DNA of 64,000 nucleotides, from assembly GCA_945906815.1 (NCBI GenBank), contig CAMDRT010000020.1:17448-81447 (forward strand), read 5' to 3'. Below are positions 12,572 to 26,325 of the stretch, piece after piece (within the stretch, counting starts at the first letter, position 1; each line of letters starts with the position of its first letter). Position numbers and translations under genes: made by a program. The notes under the pieces were generated by a model. It was not told where the DNA came from. It did not search any database and saw only the letters and a list, made by a program, of their open reading frames with translations. This DNA is from Bordetella parapertussis. GTDB lineage: Bacteria > Pseudomonadota > Gammaproteobacteria > Burkholderiales > SG8-41.

Positions 12572-13354
12572 ATGGCGCGCATACTCGCGATTACCAATCA
12601 AAAAGGTGGTGTCGGCAAAACCACCACCGGCGTGAATCTCGCGGCCAGTCTGGCGGCGACAAAGCAGCGCGTTTTGCTGATCGATCTCGATCCGCAGGGC
12701 AATGCCACCATGGGCAGTGGCATCGACAAGCGCACGCTGGCGGCTACGGTATACCAGGTGCTCCTCGGCGAGAAAACCCTAGCCGAAGTCCGGGTGCGGC
12801 AAAGCAGCGGCGGCTACGATGTGGTGCCCGCCAATCGTGAATTGGCCGGCGCCGAAATCGAAATGGTGGATATGGCACACCGCGAAACGCGCCTGAAAAA
12901 CGCCATTGCTCCGCACGCGGACGAGTACGATTATGTGCTGATCGATTGTCCGCCCGCGTTAAACCTGCTCACGGTGAATGGCCTGACTTCTGCGCACGCG
13001 GTGATGATCCCGATGCAGTGCGAATACTACGCGCTCGAAGGATTGTCTGATCTGGTGCAGACAGTGAAAAAAGTGCGCGCCCATTTGAATCCGCAACTCG
13101 AGATCGAAGGCTTGCTGCGTACCATGTACGACCCGCGCAATATGCTGGCGCAGCAAGTGTCGCAACAACTGCAGGCACACTTTGGCGATAAAGTGTACCG
13201 CACGGTGATACCGCGCAATATTCGTCTTGCAGAAGCCCCCAGTCACGGCCTTGCGGCTATGCATTTTGAACGCGCGTCGAAGGGCGCACAGGCGTATATC
13301 GCGCTGGCTGGTGAAATGCTCAATCGCAATCCGGCACCCGTGGCCACGCTGTAA
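12572..13354 (+). CDS. parA: Chromosome partitioning ATPase ParA (Soj)
   Basis: The 260-residue product is a deviant Walker A ATPase. It begins MARILAITNQKGGVGKTTTGVNLAASLA, with the signature Lys of KGGVGKT. It also has LLIDLDPQGNATMGSG and the Walker B-like YVLIDCPPALNLLT. ATP-bound dimers coat the nucleoid, and ParB-parS complexes are pulled along the gradient. The short form without a helix-turn-helix leader is the chromosomal type. parB follows 3 bp later, with parS sites 3-4 kb upstream. Confidence 0.96.
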   Translation: MARILAITNQKGGVGKTTTGVNLAASLAATKQRVLLIDLDPQGNATMGSGIDKRTLAATVYQVLLGEKTLAEVRVRQSSGGYDVVPANRELAGAEIEMVDMAHRETRLKNAIAPHADEYDYVLIDCPPALNLLTVNGLTSAHAVMIPMQCEYYALEGLSDLVQTVKKVRAHLNPQLEIEGLLRTMYDPRNMLAQQVSQQLQAHFGDKVYRTVIPRNIRLAEAPSHGLAAMHFERASKGAQAYIALAGEMLNRNPAPVATL

Positions 13355-13357
13355 ATA

Positions 13358-14230
13358 ATGGCTAAACTCAAAGGTCTGGGACGCGGCCTCGATGCGCTGC
13401 TCGGCGGTGACGAACCGGTGGCGACCCCGGCAGCCACGCAGGGCGACACCCAGCGCGAACTCGCGGTGGATACGCTGCAGCCGGGGAAATATCAGCCGCG
13501 CACGCGGATGGATCAAGAGGCGCTCAAAGCACTTGCCGAATCGATCAAAACGCAGGGCGTGATTCAACCGATCCTGGTGCGTCCGATCGACGACGCCCAG
13601 CAGGGCAGCAAGTTTGAAATCATCGCCGGCGAACGCCGCTGGCGCGCCGCACGCATGGCGGGCTTGCAGTCGGTGCCGGTGGTCATTCGCGACATACCCG
13701 ATAACCAGGCGCTGGCAGTAGCGTTGGTAGAAAATATCCAGCGCGAAGATCTCAATCCACTCGAGCAGGCCATTGCCATACAACGGCTCATCCATGAGTT
13801 TGGTTTGACGCACCAGAGTGCGGCCGACGCATTGGGCCGCTCGCGCACAGCCGTAACCAACCTATTACGCTTGTTGGAACTCGCGCCGCCCGTGCGAGAA
13901 TTGTTGGCGGAAGGCCAACTCGATATGGGTCACGCGCGCGCCTTGCTGGCCTTGCCGGCGTTGCGCCAGGTTGAATTCGCTCATGAGATCATCGCAAGAG
14001 GCATGACAGTACGCGAAGTCGAGAAACGTGTGAACGAATGGATGGCCCGTCCCAAGCCGCGTGCGCCGCGCACCGTCGATCGTGATGTGGCGCGGTTGCA
14101 GGAAGACCTCGCGCAAAAATTGGGCACACGCGTGCAGATCAAGCAAAAAAACAAAGGCCGTGGCGCGCTGATCGTGGAATACAGCAACCTTGATCAACTC
14201 GAAGTGTTGCTCGAAAAGCTCAGGCGCTAG
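13358..14230 (+). CDS. parB: Chromosome partitioning CTPase/parS-binding protein ParB (Spo0J)
   Basis: A 290-residue protein starting with the conserved KLKGLGRGLDALLGG leader that contacts ParA. The CTP-binding region includes QPRTRMDQEALKALAESI and the C motif GERRWRAARMAG. The helix-turn-helix (LTHQSAADALGRSRTAVTNLLRLL) is the parS-reading domain, followed by a dimerisation C-terminus ending VEYSNLDQLEVLLEKLRR. Its targets are the two parS sites flanking mnmE. It is separated from the atp operon by 80 bp containing a promoter-like sequence. Confidence 0.96.
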   Translation: MAKLKGLGRGLDALLGGDEPVATPAATQGDTQRELAVDTLQPGKYQPRTRMDQEALKALAESIKTQGVIQPILVRPIDDAQQGSKFEIIAGERRWRAARMAGLQSVPVVIRDIPDNQALAVALVENIQREDLNPLEQAIAIQRLIHEFGLTHQSAADALGRSRTAVTNLLRLLELAPPVRELLAEGQLDMGHARALLALPALRQVEFAHEIIARGMTVREVEKRVNEWMARPKPRAPRTVDRDVARLQEDLAQKLGTRVQIKQKNKGRGALIVEYSNLDQLEVLLEKLRR

Positions 14231-14252
14231 GACATGCGGCTGCGCACCACAT

Positions 14253-14282
14253 TTGACCCGCGGCCATAAAAGCGCGTACACT
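14253..14282 (+). promoter_or_regulatory. Putative promoter of the atp operon
   Basis: TTGACC at 14253-14258, an 18-bp spacer, then TACACT at 14277-14282, about 29 bp before atpI. The match to consensus is moderate. It is the only good candidate in the parB-atpI gap. Confidence 0.4.
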
Positions 14283-14310
14283 CAAGGGGTTTGCTGCTGA
14301 CGCAATTCGG

Positions 14311-14694
14311 ATGGCGGTTACAATACTGAAACGCATCGAGAGCAAACCCATACGCACCGTTTTGGGCTGGCAGATTTATGCGACCGTCGTAATTGCGCTG
14401 GGTGCCGGGCTGTGGGCTGGCTGGCACGGCGCGATCTCTGCGGTTTTGGGGGGCGGCATTAACCAAATAGCGGACTTGGCTTACGCCCTGTTGGTTTCGG
14501 GTGGTGGCATTAGAACAGCGGGGAATACCCTGCGCACGCTTTTCCGGGCGGAAGCGGTACGCGTACTGCTGATCGTATTTTTGTTGGGCGCGGCATTGAC
14601 GGCCTACCAAGAGGTCGTGCACCCGGCGTTTTTTATGTCGTTCGTCGTGTCGGTGCTTGTGTTCCGCGCGGCGATAGTGGTTAAAGAGTCCTAA
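14311..14694 (+). CDS. atpI: ATP synthase subunit I (AtpI)
   Basis: A 127-residue membrane protein with about four hydrophobic helices, including [51 protein letters not shown] and [12 protein letters not shown]. AtpI assists c-ring assembly or Mg uptake for the Fo sector and is the first gene of many atp operons. Its sequence is poorly conserved, so identity rests on size, topology and its place ahead of atpB, 37 bp away. Confidence 0.85.
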   Translation: MAVTILKRIESKPIRTVLGWQIYATVVIALGAGLWAGWHGAISAVLGGGINQIADLAYALLVSGGGIRTAGNTLRTLFRAEAVRVLLIVFLLGAALTAYQEVVHPAFFMSFVVSVLVFRAAIVVKES

Positions 14695-14731
14695 TCGTAA
14701 TTGTCCAAGAAGTAGTCTACGAGACAGCACC

Positions 14732-15541
14732 ATGGCCGCCGCAGGACAAGAACTCACCCCGACCAGTTACATCGGTCACCATCTTACCAACCGCACGGTA
14801 TCGCTGGGCGACGGTCCGTTCTGGACGCTGCATCTCGACACGTTTCTAACCGCAGTCATGCTGGGCATCGTGGGTTTCGGCTGTTTGTGGTGGATCGTGC
14901 GTGGCGCAACCGCTGGCGTACCGAATAAGCGCCAAGCCTTCGTCGAACTATTATTCGATTTCGTAGACGATCAAGTCAAAGGCATTTTCCACGGCAACCG
15001 CGCGTTTGTAGCGCCGCTGGCGCTAACGGTGTTTGTGTGGGTGCTACTGATGAATGCGATGGATTTTATTCCGGTCGATATCGCGTCGGTGTTTACTGCA
15101 AACGTGCTGCAGCAACACGAGTGGAAGCCGGTGCCGACTTCGGACGTCAACACCACCTTCGCGCTGGCGCTCTCGGTGTGGGTGCTGATGCTGTTTTACA
15201 ACGTCAAAGTCAAAGGCATCGGCGGCTGGACGCATGAGTTATTCTGTACCCCGTTCGGTAGCAATTTCCTGCTGTGGCCGCTGAACTTTTTATTCAATCT
15301 GGTGGAATACATCTCCAAGCCGCTGTCACACTCACTGCGGCTTTACGGCAATATCTACGCTGGTGAAATTATTTTCATGTTGCTGTGGATGTGGGCTGCC
15401 ACCGGGTTGCTGGGCTCGGCAGCCGGCGGCGTGCTGGCGCTGGGCTGGGCAATATTCCATATTCTTATCGTACTGCTGCAAGCCTACATTTTCATGATGC
15501 TCACCATCGTCTATATGGCGATGGCGCACGAGAGCCATTAA
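14732..15541 (+). CDS. atpB: ATP synthase Fo subunit a
   Basis: A 269-residue polytopic inner-membrane protein forming the proton half-channels beside the c ring. The block [19 protein letters not shown] contains the essential Arg of helix 4, and the C-terminal helix [22 protein letters not shown] is characteristic. Its length matches the proteobacterial subunit a. It is the second gene of the operon I-B-E-F-H-A-G-D-C and is followed 46 bp later by atpE. Confidence 0.96.
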   Translation: MAAAGQELTPTSYIGHHLTNRTVSLGDGPFWTLHLDTFLTAVMLGIVGFGCLWWIVRGATAGVPNKRQAFVELLFDFVDDQVKGIFHGNRAFVAPLALTVFVWVLLMNAMDFIPVDIASVFTANVLQQHEWKPVPTSDVNTTFALALSVWVLMLFYNVKVKGIGGWTHELFCTPFGSNFLLWPLNFLFNLVEYISKPLSHSLRLYGNIYAGEIIFMLLWMWAATGLLGSAAGGVLALGWAIFHILIVLLQAYIFMMLTIVYMAMAHESH

Positions 15542-15548
15542 AAAATAA

Positions 15549-15860
<312 letters not shown>

Positions 15861-15885
15861 ACTACCGTTCCCGCAGGGGAAGCCT

Positions 15886-16356
15886 ATGAACCTAAACGTT
15901 ACGTTGGTTGCTCAGGCGATCACGTTCTTCGTCTTCATTTTTTTCTGTGCGAAGTTCGTGTGGCCGCCGATGGTGAGAGCTATCGAAGCGCGACAGAAGC
16001 AAATCGCTGATGGACTGACAGCAGCCGAAGACGGCAAGAAGTCACTGGAAAGCGCCTCCAAACAAGCGGAGGTCGCCATTGCGCAGGCGCGCGCACGGGC
16101 GACAGAAATCGTCGGCCAGGCGGAGAAGCGCGTAAGCCAGATGATCGAAGAAGCGAAACTCGCGGCCAAGGCCGAAGGAGATCGCGAAAAGGCCGCAGCG
16201 AAATCCGAGATTGAACAGGAAGTGTCGCGCGCGAAAGAGACCTTGCGCACGCAGGTCGCCACCCTGGCGGTCGCGGGCGCTGAGAAAATTCTTAAGCGCG
16301 AAGTCGATGCCAAAGCGCACGCTGATATTTTGTCCGACGTGCAAAACCAGTTGTAA
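15886..16356 (+). CDS. atpF: ATP synthase Fo subunit b
   Basis: A 156-residue subunit with one N-terminal membrane helix ([22 protein letters not shown]) and a long charged Ala/Glu/Lys-rich coiled coil that forms the peripheral stator stalk. The length is the standard one for a single b subunit rather than a b/b' pair. It begins 25 bp after atpE and ends 11 bp before atpH. Confidence 0.96.
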   Translation: MNLNVTLVAQAITFFVFIFFCAKFVWPPMVRAIEARQKQIADGLTAAEDGKKSLESASKQAEVAIAQARARATEIVGQAEKRVSQMIEEAKLAAKAEGDREKAAAKSEIEQEVSRAKETLRTQVATLAVAGAEKILKREVDAKAHADILSDVQNQL

Positions 16357-16367
16357 TTTGATCTGTC

Positions 16368-16904
16368 ATGGCCGAACCTGTAACCATAGCTCGACCCTAC
16401 GCTGAAGCGGTGTTCAAGATCGCGCACGAACGCGGCGCGCTGCCGGTCTGGTCGGATGCACTCGCCAACATCGACGGCGTGGTGGCGGACGCGCGGGTGC
16501 AGGCCTGCATCAGTGATCCCAAAGTCAGCGCGCAGCAACTCGAAGGCCTGGTGCTCGGCGTGATGGGTGACAAGCTTGCCGCCGACGCGCGCAACCTGGT
16601 GCAAGTGCTGGTGCAAAATAACCGGCTGGATCTGATGCCGCTGATTCGTTCACACTATGAAGCCCTCAAGCGTGAACAAGAAGGCATGCTCGAAGCCACC
16701 ATCATCTCGGCGCTGGAAATGAGCGCTGATCAGGTGCGGCAGCTCGTCGCGCGGCTCGAAACCAAATATCAACGCAAAATCACGGCGCAGGTTGAAACCG
16801 ACGCGGCCCTGATCGGCGGCGTGAAAATCATTGTCGGCGACAAAGTGATTGATGCTACCGTGCGCGGCAAACTCGACGCCATGGCTGCCTCACTTGTCAA
16901 CTGA
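16368..16904 (+). CDS. atpH: ATP synthase F1 subunit delta
   Basis: A 178-residue subunit that joins the top of F1 to the b stalk. The start TIARPYAEAVFKIAHERGALPVWSDAL and the C-terminal block TDAALIGGVKIIVGDKVIDATVRGKLDAM are typical OSCP/delta sequences. It starts 11 bp after atpF, and atpA follows after 31 bp. Confidence 0.96.
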   Translation: MAEPVTIARPYAEAVFKIAHERGALPVWSDALANIDGVVADARVQACISDPKVSAQQLEGLVLGVMGDKLAADARNLVQVLVQNNRLDLMPLIRSHYEALKREQEGMLEATIISALEMSADQVRQLVARLETKYQRKITAQVETDAALIGGVKIIVGDKVIDATVRGKLDAMAASLVN

Positions 16905-16935
16905 GTTACCCATTAAGTAGTTCTCGGAGCACACT

Positions 16936-18477
<1,542 letters not shown>

Positions 18478-18519
18478 GCATAAATTTTATAATAGCGTTA
18501 TAAAACAAATACTTATATC

Positions 18520-19383
18520 ATGGCAGGCTCCAAGGAAATCCGCACCAAGATCAAGAGCGTGCAAAACACGCGCAAGATCACCAAGGCCATGGAAATGGTT
18601 GCGGCTTCCAAAATGCGCAAGGCGCAGGACCGCATGCGTACTGCACGGCCGTACGCGGAAAAAATCCGCAATGTAGCCGCACACCTCAGTCACGCGAATC
18701 CAGAATACCGCCATCCGTTTCTGGTGCATCGGGATTCGGTAAAGCGCATCGGCATCATCGTTATTACTACCGACAAGGGATTGTGTGGCGGTCTGAATAC
18801 CAACATTCTGCGTCTGGCGCTGGGCAAGATAAAAGAATGGGAAGCAGAGGGCGAAGAAATAGAAATTTGCGCCGTCGGCAACAAAGGTCTGGGTTTTATG
18901 CAGCGGCTGGGCGCGAATATTGTTTCGCAGATTACCGGTCTGGGTGACCGCCCACAGATGGAAAAGCTGATCGGGGCAGTGAAAATAATGCTCGACGGCT
19001 ACACGCAGGATCGCTTCGACCGCTTGATGATTTTTAACACGCGCTTCGTTAATACTATGAAGCAGGAACCGGTGATGGAGCAATTGCTGCCCTTGACCGG
19101 AGATACGCTGGGCGCACCAGAAGGCAATTGGGATTACATCTACGAACCTGATGCCAAAGTGGTATTGGAGCAAGTGCTCACACGCTACATAGAAGCGCTT
19201 ATTTATCAGGCAGTTACAGAGAATATGGCCTCAGAGCAGTCGGCGCGCATGGTGGCGATGAAGGCTGCGTCCGATAATGCAGCGACGGTGATAGACGAAC
19301 TGACATTAATTTACAACAAATCACGCCAGGCGAGCATCACCAAGGAATTGTCCGAAATTGTTGCCGGCGCGGCAGCGGTGTAA
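18520..19383 (+). CDS. atpG: ATP synthase F1 subunit gamma
   Basis: The 287-residue central rotor shaft. The N-terminal helix [36 protein letters not shown] and the C-terminal [24 protein letters not shown] helix are family hallmarks. It starts 42 bp after atpA in a short AT-rich gap and ends 45 bp before atpD. Confidence 0.97.
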   Translation: MAGSKEIRTKIKSVQNTRKITKAMEMVAASKMRKAQDRMRTARPYAEKIRNVAAHLSHANPEYRHPFLVHRDSVKRIGIIVITTDKGLCGGLNTNILRLALGKIKEWEAEGEEIEICAVGNKGLGFMQRLGANIVSQITGLGDRPQMEKLIGAVKIMLDGYTQDRFDRLMIFNTRFVNTMKQEPVMEQLLPLTGDTLGAPEGNWDYIYEPDAKVVLEQVLTRYIEALIYQAVTENMASEQSARMVAMKAASDNAATVIDELTLIYNKSRQASITKELSEIVAGAAAV

Positions 19384-19419
19384 TGATTAACAGCAATGGC
19401 TTTTGAAGTATCTTATTAG

Positions 19420-20826
<1,407 letters not shown>

Positions 20827-20829
<3 letters not shown>

Positions 20830-20900
20830 GGCGTAAGGGGTGAGGCGTAAGGCGCAACGGCGAGCGGTTTTTCGCCACGCGCCTGACGCCTAACACCTCA
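20827..20900. repeat. Heptad hairpin repeat R1 (atpD-atpC)
   Basis: Left arm: four consecutive 7-bp units TGAGGCG, TAAGGGG, TGAGGCG, TAAGGCG (20827-20854). Right arm at 20880-20900: the reverse-complement units TGAGGTG, TTAGGCG, TCAGGCG. The arms can pair in the atp transcript. The left arm starts exactly at the atpD stop codon. Confidence 0.85.
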
Positions 20901-20908
20901 CGAAAATT

Positions 20909-21331
20909 ATGGCCAATACTTTGCACGTAGACGTCGTCAGCGCCGAAGAACAAATTTACTCCGGTGAAGCGGAGTTCGTGGTGCTGCCTGGTGAAGCCGG
21001 CGAACTCGGCATCTATCCGCGCCACACGCCGTTGATCACGCGTATCAAGGCCGGTGCGGTGCGAATTAAAGTGCCGGGTCAGGCCGAAGACGAGTTTGTC
21101 TTCGTCGCGGGCGGCGTACTGGAAGTGCAACCCCAAGTGGTAACCGTGCTGGCCGATACCGCGATCCGCGGCAAGGATTTAGACGAGGCCAAGGCAAACG
21201 AAGCGCTCAAGCACAACGAGGAAGCGCGCAAGAACGCCCAGAGCAAGCAGGAAATAGCCACTGTCGAGGCGGAATTCGCAGTATTAGCAGCGCAACTGGC
21301 GGCGATCCGAAAGCTGCGTGCAAAGCGTTGA
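20909..21331 (+). CDS. atpC: ATP synthase F1 subunit epsilon
   Basis: A 140-residue protein with the N-terminal beta sandwich ([39 protein letters not shown]) and a C-terminal helical hairpin rich in Ala/Glu/Lys. It connects gamma to the c ring and inhibits ATP hydrolysis. It is the last gene of the operon. A hairpin repeat between atpD and atpC may lower its translation. A strong terminator follows. Confidence 0.96.
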   Translation: MANTLHVDVVSAEEQIYSGEAEFVVLPGEAGELGIYPRHTPLITRIKAGAVRIKVPGQAEDEFVFVAGGVLEVQPQVVTVLADTAIRGKDLDEAKANEALKHNEEARKNAQSKQEIATVEAEFAVLAAQLAAIRKLRAKR

Positions 21332-21351
21332 TTTCAGATGAGTGTCTAACT

Positions 21352-21384
21352 AAAGAGGCGGCTGTTAGCTGCCTCTTTTGTTTT
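21352..21384 (+). terminator. Rho-independent terminator of the atp operon
   Basis: AAAGAGGC, a short GC-rich middle with GGCTGTTAGCT, then GCCTCTTT followed by TGTTTT. The stem is close to perfect and the T-rich tail follows directly, about 20 bp after the atpC stop. Confidence 0.85.
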
Positions 21385-21418
21385 GCGGCAATGGAAGCGT
21401 ATCCGCCAAGCTGAGCGC

Positions 21419-22930
21419 ATGACCAGCATTCCTACTGCAGTTGATTTGTTAATCGTAGGCGGCGGCATCAACGGCGTCGGTATTGCGCGCGATGCGGCGG
21501 GACGCGGTCTCAAAGTGTTGCTGTGCGAGCAGCACGATCTCGCGCAGCATACCTCGTCCGCCAGCAGTAAGCTGGTGCATGGCGGCCTGCGTTATCTCGA
21601 GCAATTTGAATTCCGCCTAGTCTCCGAAGCGCTGGGCGAGCGCGAAGTGTTGCTGCGCGCAGCTCCACATATCGTGCATCCGCTGCGCTTTGTGATGCCG
21701 CATGTGCCGGAGTTGCGACCGGCGTGGATGATACGCGCGGGCTTGTTTTTGTATGACTATCTGGCGCGCCGCGATACGCTGCCTGGCTCGCACCGCGTTG
21801 ATCTGCGCGCACCACCATACCGCGATGGACTCAAACCCGGCCTTTCCACCGGCTTTATCTATTCCGATTGCTGGGTGGATGATGCGCGCTTGGTGATCGC
21901 CAACGCGTGTGCCGCAGCGGATCTCGGCGCGACGGTTTTAACCCGCACCCGATGCACCACCGCACACAGAGAGGGCGCGCTGTGGCATGTGTCCCTGCAA
22001 CCTCAAAACGCCGCGCCTATAGCGCTAAGCTGCCGTGCTCTGGTCAATGCCAGCGGCCCGTGGGCAAAACAGTTTATCCATGAAAACCTGCGCTTATCCA
22101 CAACCTTCGGGCTCAAGCTGGTCAAGGGTAGCCATATCGTGGTGCCGCGCATTTACGCGGGAGCACACGCCTTCATACTGCAAAACGAGGATCGGCGAGT
22201 GGTGTTTGCGTATCCCTATGAGCAGCACTACACGCTCATCGGCACCACCGATGTCGAGCATGACGCAGAACCGGGCGCTGGTGCGACCAGCGCCGAAGAA
22301 GTCGACTATCTGTGCCGCGCCGCCAATCGCTACTTTGGGCGCGCGCTGAGCGCTGCCGATGTCGTGTGGCGCTACAGCGGCGTGCGCCCCTTGTTCGATG
22401 ACGGCGCAAAGCACGTATCGAAAATAACCCGCGACTACACCCTGCGGGTCGATGGCGATACGCAGGCCGCGCCCGCGCTCTCGGTATTCGGTGGCAAGAT
22501 CACCACCTACCGCAAACTCGCGGAACAAGCACTGCAAAAGCTCGCTGAATGGTTTCCGCACATGCAGCCGTCGTGGACAGAACAGGCGCCATTGCCCGGC
22601 GGCAGACTGGAGGGCTGCTCCGTGAGCGAGTACGTGGAGCAAGTCCATGCCCGGCGCCCCGGCATACCGGCGGCACACATCGACGCGCTGGTTCGCCGCC
22701 ATGGTGACGCCACTCTCACGCTACTGGGCGAGGCTAAAACGCTAGACGATTGTGGCCTACACTTTGGCCATACCCTTTATGCCAACGAGGTCGACTACCT
22801 GTGCAAACGTGAGTGGGCGCTTACGTCCGAGGATGTGCTGTGGCGTCGAACCAAGTGCGGACTGCATTTAAATTCACTGCAAAAACAATCACTTGAGACT
22901 TATCTACGCAATGCCACCGCTGTGCGATAA
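21419..22930 (+). CDS. glpD: Aerobic glycerol-3-phosphate dehydrogenase
   Basis: A 503-residue flavoprotein that oxidises glycerol 3-phosphate to dihydroxyacetone phosphate and feeds electrons to quinone at the inner membrane. The start MTSIPTAVDLLIVGGGINGVGIARDAAGRG places the FAD-binding GGGINGVG at residues 14-21. Other family blocks are SSASSKLVHGGLRYLEQFEFRLV and FGGKITTYRKLAEQAL. A TTG 36 bp upstream gives an unlikely extension. It follows the atp terminator and precedes glmU by 9 bp. Glp-regulon neighbours are absent. Confidence 0.94.
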   Translation: MTSIPTAVDLLIVGGGINGVGIARDAAGRGLKVLLCEQHDLAQHTSSASSKLVHGGLRYLEQFEFRLVSEALGEREVLLRAAPHIVHPLRFVMPHVPELRPAWMIRAGLFLYDYLARRDTLPGSHRVDLRAPPYRDGLKPGLSTGFIYSDCWVDDARLVIANACAAADLGATVLTRTRCTTAHREGALWHVSLQPQNAAPIALSCRALVNASGPWAKQFIHENLRLSTTFGLKLVKGSHIVVPRIYAGAHAFILQNEDRRVVFAYPYEQHYTLIGTTDVEHDAEPGAGATSAEEVDYLCRAANRYFGRALSAADVVWRYSGVRPLFDDGAKHVSKITRDYTLRVDGDTQAAPALSVFGGKITTYRKLAEQALQKLAEWFPHMQPSWTEQAPLPGGRLEGCSVSEYVEQVHARRPGIPAAHIDALVRRHGDATLTLLGEAKTLDDCGLHFGHTLYANEVDYLCKREWALTSEDVLWRRTKCGLHLNSLQKQSLETYLRNATAVR

Positions 22931-22939
22931 TACCTATCT

Positions 22940-24304
22940 ATGCCACTTAACGTAGTAGTGCTGGCCGCCGGACAGGGCAAGCGCATGCATTCCAGCCTGC
23001 CCAAGGTGCTGCATTTGCTGGCAGGACGCCCCTTGCTGGCGCATGTGCTGGACGCTGCACGCGCCTTGTCGCCCGCCAAAATTATTGTGGTTACCGGCCA
23101 TGAGGCCGCGCTGGTACGAGCCGCTTGCGCCGCGCCGGATGTCGTTTTTGTGGATCAAATGCCACAACTGGGGACAGGCCACGCCGTACAGCAGGCGGCA
23201 GGTGAACTGCTGCCGGGAGGCAAGACGCTGGTGTTGCTGGGTGACGTGCCCTTGATACAGGCCTCGACGCTAAAGCCGTTGCTTGAGGGTGCAGTCAACC
23301 GGGTGTCGATGCTGACCGCGTTGCCGGAGAGTGCACAAGGCTATGGCAGGGTGGTGCGCGATGCGCGCAAAAAAATTCATCGCGTGGTCGAACAGAAGGA
23401 CGCCACCCAAGCGCAACTCAAAATACGCGAAATTAATACCGGCATCTTTTGTTACCCTACCGCGCGCCTAGCGGCATGGCTGGGCCGACTTAAGAACCAT
23501 AACGCGCAGGGCGAGTACTACATTACCGACGTGCTGCCGATGGCAATAAAAGCACGCGTGCCGGTTGAAGGCGTGCTGTGCGATGACGCCGTTCAAGTAG
23601 AGGGTATCAACACGCGTACGCAACTGGCGCGGCTCGAACGGTTGCATCAACAACGCCTGGCTACGCGCTTCCTGGAGCAGGGTGTGGCCATCGCCGACCC
23701 TGCGCGCATGGATGTGCGCGGCGATCTGAGTTGCGGCCAGGATGTCACTATCGATATCGGCTGCATCTTTGAGGGCCGGGTAAAGCTGGGCGACGGGGTA
23801 CGGGTAAATGCCTACTGTGTATTGCGTGATGTTGAAATTGCCGCGGGCACGCGCATAGAGTCGTTTAGCCATTTGGCGCAAGCCACCATAGGCACGAATT
23901 GTCGTATCGGCCCCTATGCGCGCATCCGGCCCGACACCCAGCTCGCGGACGATGTGCATATCGGAAACTTTGTCGAAGTGAAAGCCAGTGAAATCGGCAA
24001 CGGCTCCAAGGCGAATCATTTGGCCTATATAGGCGACACCACGGTCGGCCGCAATGTTAACGTCGGCGCGGGCACCATTACCTGCAATTACGATGGCGCG
24101 AACAAACATCGTACGATCATTGAAGATGATGTGTTTATCGGTTCCGACACGCAGTTGGTCGCACCCGTCACCGTGCGGCGGGGTGCAACCATAGGTGCTG
24201 GCGCGACGATTACCAAAGAAGCGCCAGCCGGCCAGTTGACCCTGTCGCGCGCCAAGCAGGTTTCCCTAGCAGACTGGAAACGGCCGCTAAAAAAACGCGC
24301 ATGA
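22940..24304 (+). CDS. glmU: Bifunctional GlcNAc-1-phosphate uridyltransferase / GlcN-1-phosphate acetyltransferase
   Basis: The 454-residue enzyme makes UDP-GlcNAc for peptidoglycan and LPS. The N-terminal pyrophosphorylase domain carries [18 protein letters not shown] (residues 7-24) and LLGDVPLI. The C-terminal left-handed beta helix has hexapeptide turns such as [21 protein letters not shown], then [19 protein letters not shown] and [19 protein letters not shown] with the acetyltransferase residues. It is followed 40 bp later by glmS, giving a complete fructose-6-P to UDP-GlcNAc pair (glmM is elsewhere). Confidence 0.97.
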   Translation: MPLNVVVLAAGQGKRMHSSLPKVLHLLAGRPLLAHVLDAARALSPAKIIVVTGHEAALVRAACAAPDVVFVDQMPQLGTGHAVQQAAGELLPGGKTLVLLGDVPLIQASTLKPLLEGAVNRVSMLTALPESAQGYGRVVRDARKKIHRVVEQKDATQAQLKIREINTGIFCYPTARLAAWLGRLKNHNAQGEYYITDVLPMAIKARVPVEGVLCDDAVQVEGINTRTQLARLERLHQQRLATRFLEQGVAIADPARMDVRGDLSCGQDVTIDIGCIFEGRVKLGDGVRVNAYCVLRDVEIAAGTRIESFSHLAQATIGTNCRIGPYARIRPDTQLADDVHIGNFVEVKASEIGNGSKANHLAYIGDTTVGRNVNVGAGTITCNYDGANKHRTIIEDDVFIGSDTQLVAPVTVRRGATIGAGATITKEAPAGQLTLSRAKQVSLADWKRPLKKRA

Positions 24305-24344
24305 CCACGGCGCGGCCAGCCGTAGTAACTCATCGGGATTTCTC

Positions 24345-26186
24345 ATGTGCGGAATTGTAGGCGTAGCCTCGACCCAAAACAGCGTTGATATACTGATCGG
24401 CGGTATCCGCAAGCTCGAATATCGCGGCTACGATTCAACCGGTATCGCCTATGTTGCGGGCGGGCATTTGTCGCGACTGCGCTCCACGGGGCGCGTGGCG
24501 CAGCTCGATGCACTGGCGAAAAAGAAAAAGGTGATTGCGCTAACCGGACTCGCCCACACGCGTTGGGCCACGCACGGCGTGCCCTCGGAGGGTAATGCGC
24601 ACCCGCATTTTTCCGTGCGCGCCGGCCTGGAAATCGGCATCGTGCACAATGGCATCGTTGAAAATCACGAGGTGCTGCGCGCGCGCATGAAAGCCCGGGG
24701 CTATCGCTTTACTTCGCAGACCGACACCGAAGTGATGGTGCACCATGTGCATTCGCTGGTGGCGGCCGGCCTGCCGCTATTCGCGGCGGTGCAAAAAGCC
24801 AGCAGTGCCTGGGATGGGGCCTATGCGGTTGGATTTGTCTCGAATCAGGAGCCGCAAGTAGTCGTCGGTGCACGCAAAGGCTCGCCGCTGCTGGTGGGAC
24901 TGGGCAAAAACGAAAACTTTCTGGCGTCGGACGCCAGCGCCCTCCTCGCGCGCACGCGCGACATGGTTTATTTGCATGAAGGCGACGTGGTCGAGCTGCG
25001 CCCGCATCGCGTATCGATTTGCGACGCGCGCGGCAAAGCCGTCCGCCGCAGCACCACGCGCAGCCAGCTCAATGCCGATGCCGCCGACCTTGGCCGCTAC
25101 CAGCATTACATGCAAAAAGAAATATTCGAGCAGCCGGGCGCCATCGCCAACACCCTGGAAATGGTGATGAACGCACGTTCGCTGCATCCCAATTTGTTTG
25201 GTGCGCCCGCGGAAAAAGTATTCAGCAAAACCCACCAGATACTGATACTCGCCTGCGGCACCAGCTATCACGCGGGTTTAGTGGCGCGCTATTGGCTGGA
25301 AGCCATCGCCGGCATTTCAACCAACGTGGAAATTGCCAGCGAGTACCGTTACCGCGACCCGGTGGCCACACGCGGCACGCTGGTGATTACGATTTCACAA
25401 TCGGGGGAGACCGCGGATACGCTGGCCGCGCTCAAACACGCGCAAGGGCTGGGACTCAAAGACACACTCACCATATGCAACGTGCCGGAATCGGCATTGA
25501 TCCGGCAATCGAAGCTGCGCTTTCTCACGCGTGCGGGACCAGAAATCGGCGTTGCCTCCACCAAAGCATTTACCACGCAACTGGCCGCCTTGTTTGTGCT
25601 GACGCTGGTGCTCGCCAAACAGCGCGGCCGTCTCAGCGTCAAGCAGGAAGGCGATTTGCTGGCCGCATTACGGCATCTGCCGCGCGCGATCGAAACGGTG
25701 TTGTCGGTGGAGCCGCAGATTGCAAAATGGGCGCGGCGTTTTAAAAACAAAAACCATGCGTTATTTCTCGGCCGCGGCCTGCATTTCCCCATCGCCATGG
25801 AGGGCGCGTTAAAGCTCAAGGAAATCTCCTACATCCACGCGGAAGCCTACGCCGCAGGCGAGTTAAAGCATGGCCCGCTGGCACTGGTGGACGAAGCCAT
25901 GCCGGTGATCACCGTCGCCCCCAACGACCAGTTGCTGGAAAAACTCAAATCCAATTTGCAGGAAGTCAGCGCGCGCGGCGGCGAGCTGTATGTGTTTGCT
26001 GACAAAGGTGCGCGTATAGCGCAAGGCCCGCGACTGCGCGCGATCGAATTGGCTGGTCACGCCGGCCCGCTGTCACCCATCCTGCATGTCATACCGCTGC
26101 AACTGCTGGCGTATCACGTGGCGTTATTGAAAAAAACCGATGTGGATAAACCGCGCAACCTCGCGAAATCGGTGACGGTCGAGTAG
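24345..26186 (+). CDS. glmS: Glutamine-fructose-6-phosphate aminotransferase
   Basis: A 613-residue enzyme that converts fructose 6-phosphate and glutamine to glucosamine 6-phosphate. The N-terminal nucleophile is Cys2 (MCGIVGVAS). Two SIS domains follow, with [30 protein letters not shown] and [14 protein letters not shown]. The C-terminus ends NLAKSVTVE. The last coding bases match the attTn7 target region read by TnsD in other bacteria. A decayed inverted copy of this end lies 0.8 kb downstream. Confidence 0.97.
   Translation: MCGIVGVASTQNSVDILIGGIRKLEYRGYDSTGIAYVAGGHLSRLRSTGRVAQLDALAKKKKVIALTGLAHTRWATHGVPSEGNAHPHFSVRAGLEIGIVHNGIVENHEVLRARMKARGYRFTSQTDTEVMVHHVHSLVAAGLPLFAAVQKASSAWDGAYAVGFVSNQEPQVVVGARKGSPLLVGLGKNENFLASDASALLARTRDMVYLHEGDVVELRPHRVSICDARGKAVRRSTTRSQLNADAADLGRYQHYMQKEIFEQPGAIANTLEMVMNARSLHPNLFGAPAEKVFSKTHQILILACGTSYHAGLVARYWLEAIAGISTNVEIASEYRYRDPVATRGTLVITISQSGETADTLAALKHAQGLGLKDTLTICNVPESALIRQSKLRFLTRAGPEIGVASTKAFTTQLAALFVLTLVLAKQRGRLSVKQEGDLLAALRHLPRAIETVLSVEPQIAKWARRFKNKNHALFLGRGLHFPIAMEGALKLKEISYIHAEAYAAGELKHGPLALVDEAMPVITVAPNDQLLEKLKSNLQEVSARGGELYVFADKGARIAQGPRLRAIELAGHAGPLSPILHVIPLQLLAYHVALLKKTDVDKPRNLAKSVTVE
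26067..26183 (+). repeat. Inverted-repeat arm A: 3' end of glmS (attTn7-like)
   Basis: This 117-bp segment of glmS is repeated in reverse orientation at 26979-27096. By eye about 11 differences and one length change separate the copies. It includes the stretch AACCTCGCGAAATCGGTGAC near the stop, equivalent to the TnsD-binding part of attTn7. Confidence 0.85.
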
Positions 26187-26325
26187 CCCCGCAACGACGT
26201 CTCCCGCACTGTTGCGGCAGTGCGTCGCTGAACCATGTCTGCGTCACCAGCGGACCGGTCTGTCTCGACATTTGACCGCTGAGTGAGAATCCATGACTGG
26301 GGGATTCCTTCGAAAAGGAAAGTTT

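Noticed and set aside
22094..22102. TTATCCACA within glpD, and TGTGGATAA near the glmS end at 26141
   Set aside because: Perfect DnaA boxes by sequence, but single copies inside coding regions far from the origin; expected by chance and, in glmS, fixed by the protein sequence.
24305..24344. glmS ribozyme upstream of glmS
   Set aside because: Only 40 bp separate glmU and glmS and no ribozyme core is present; that ribozyme is typical of Gram-positives.
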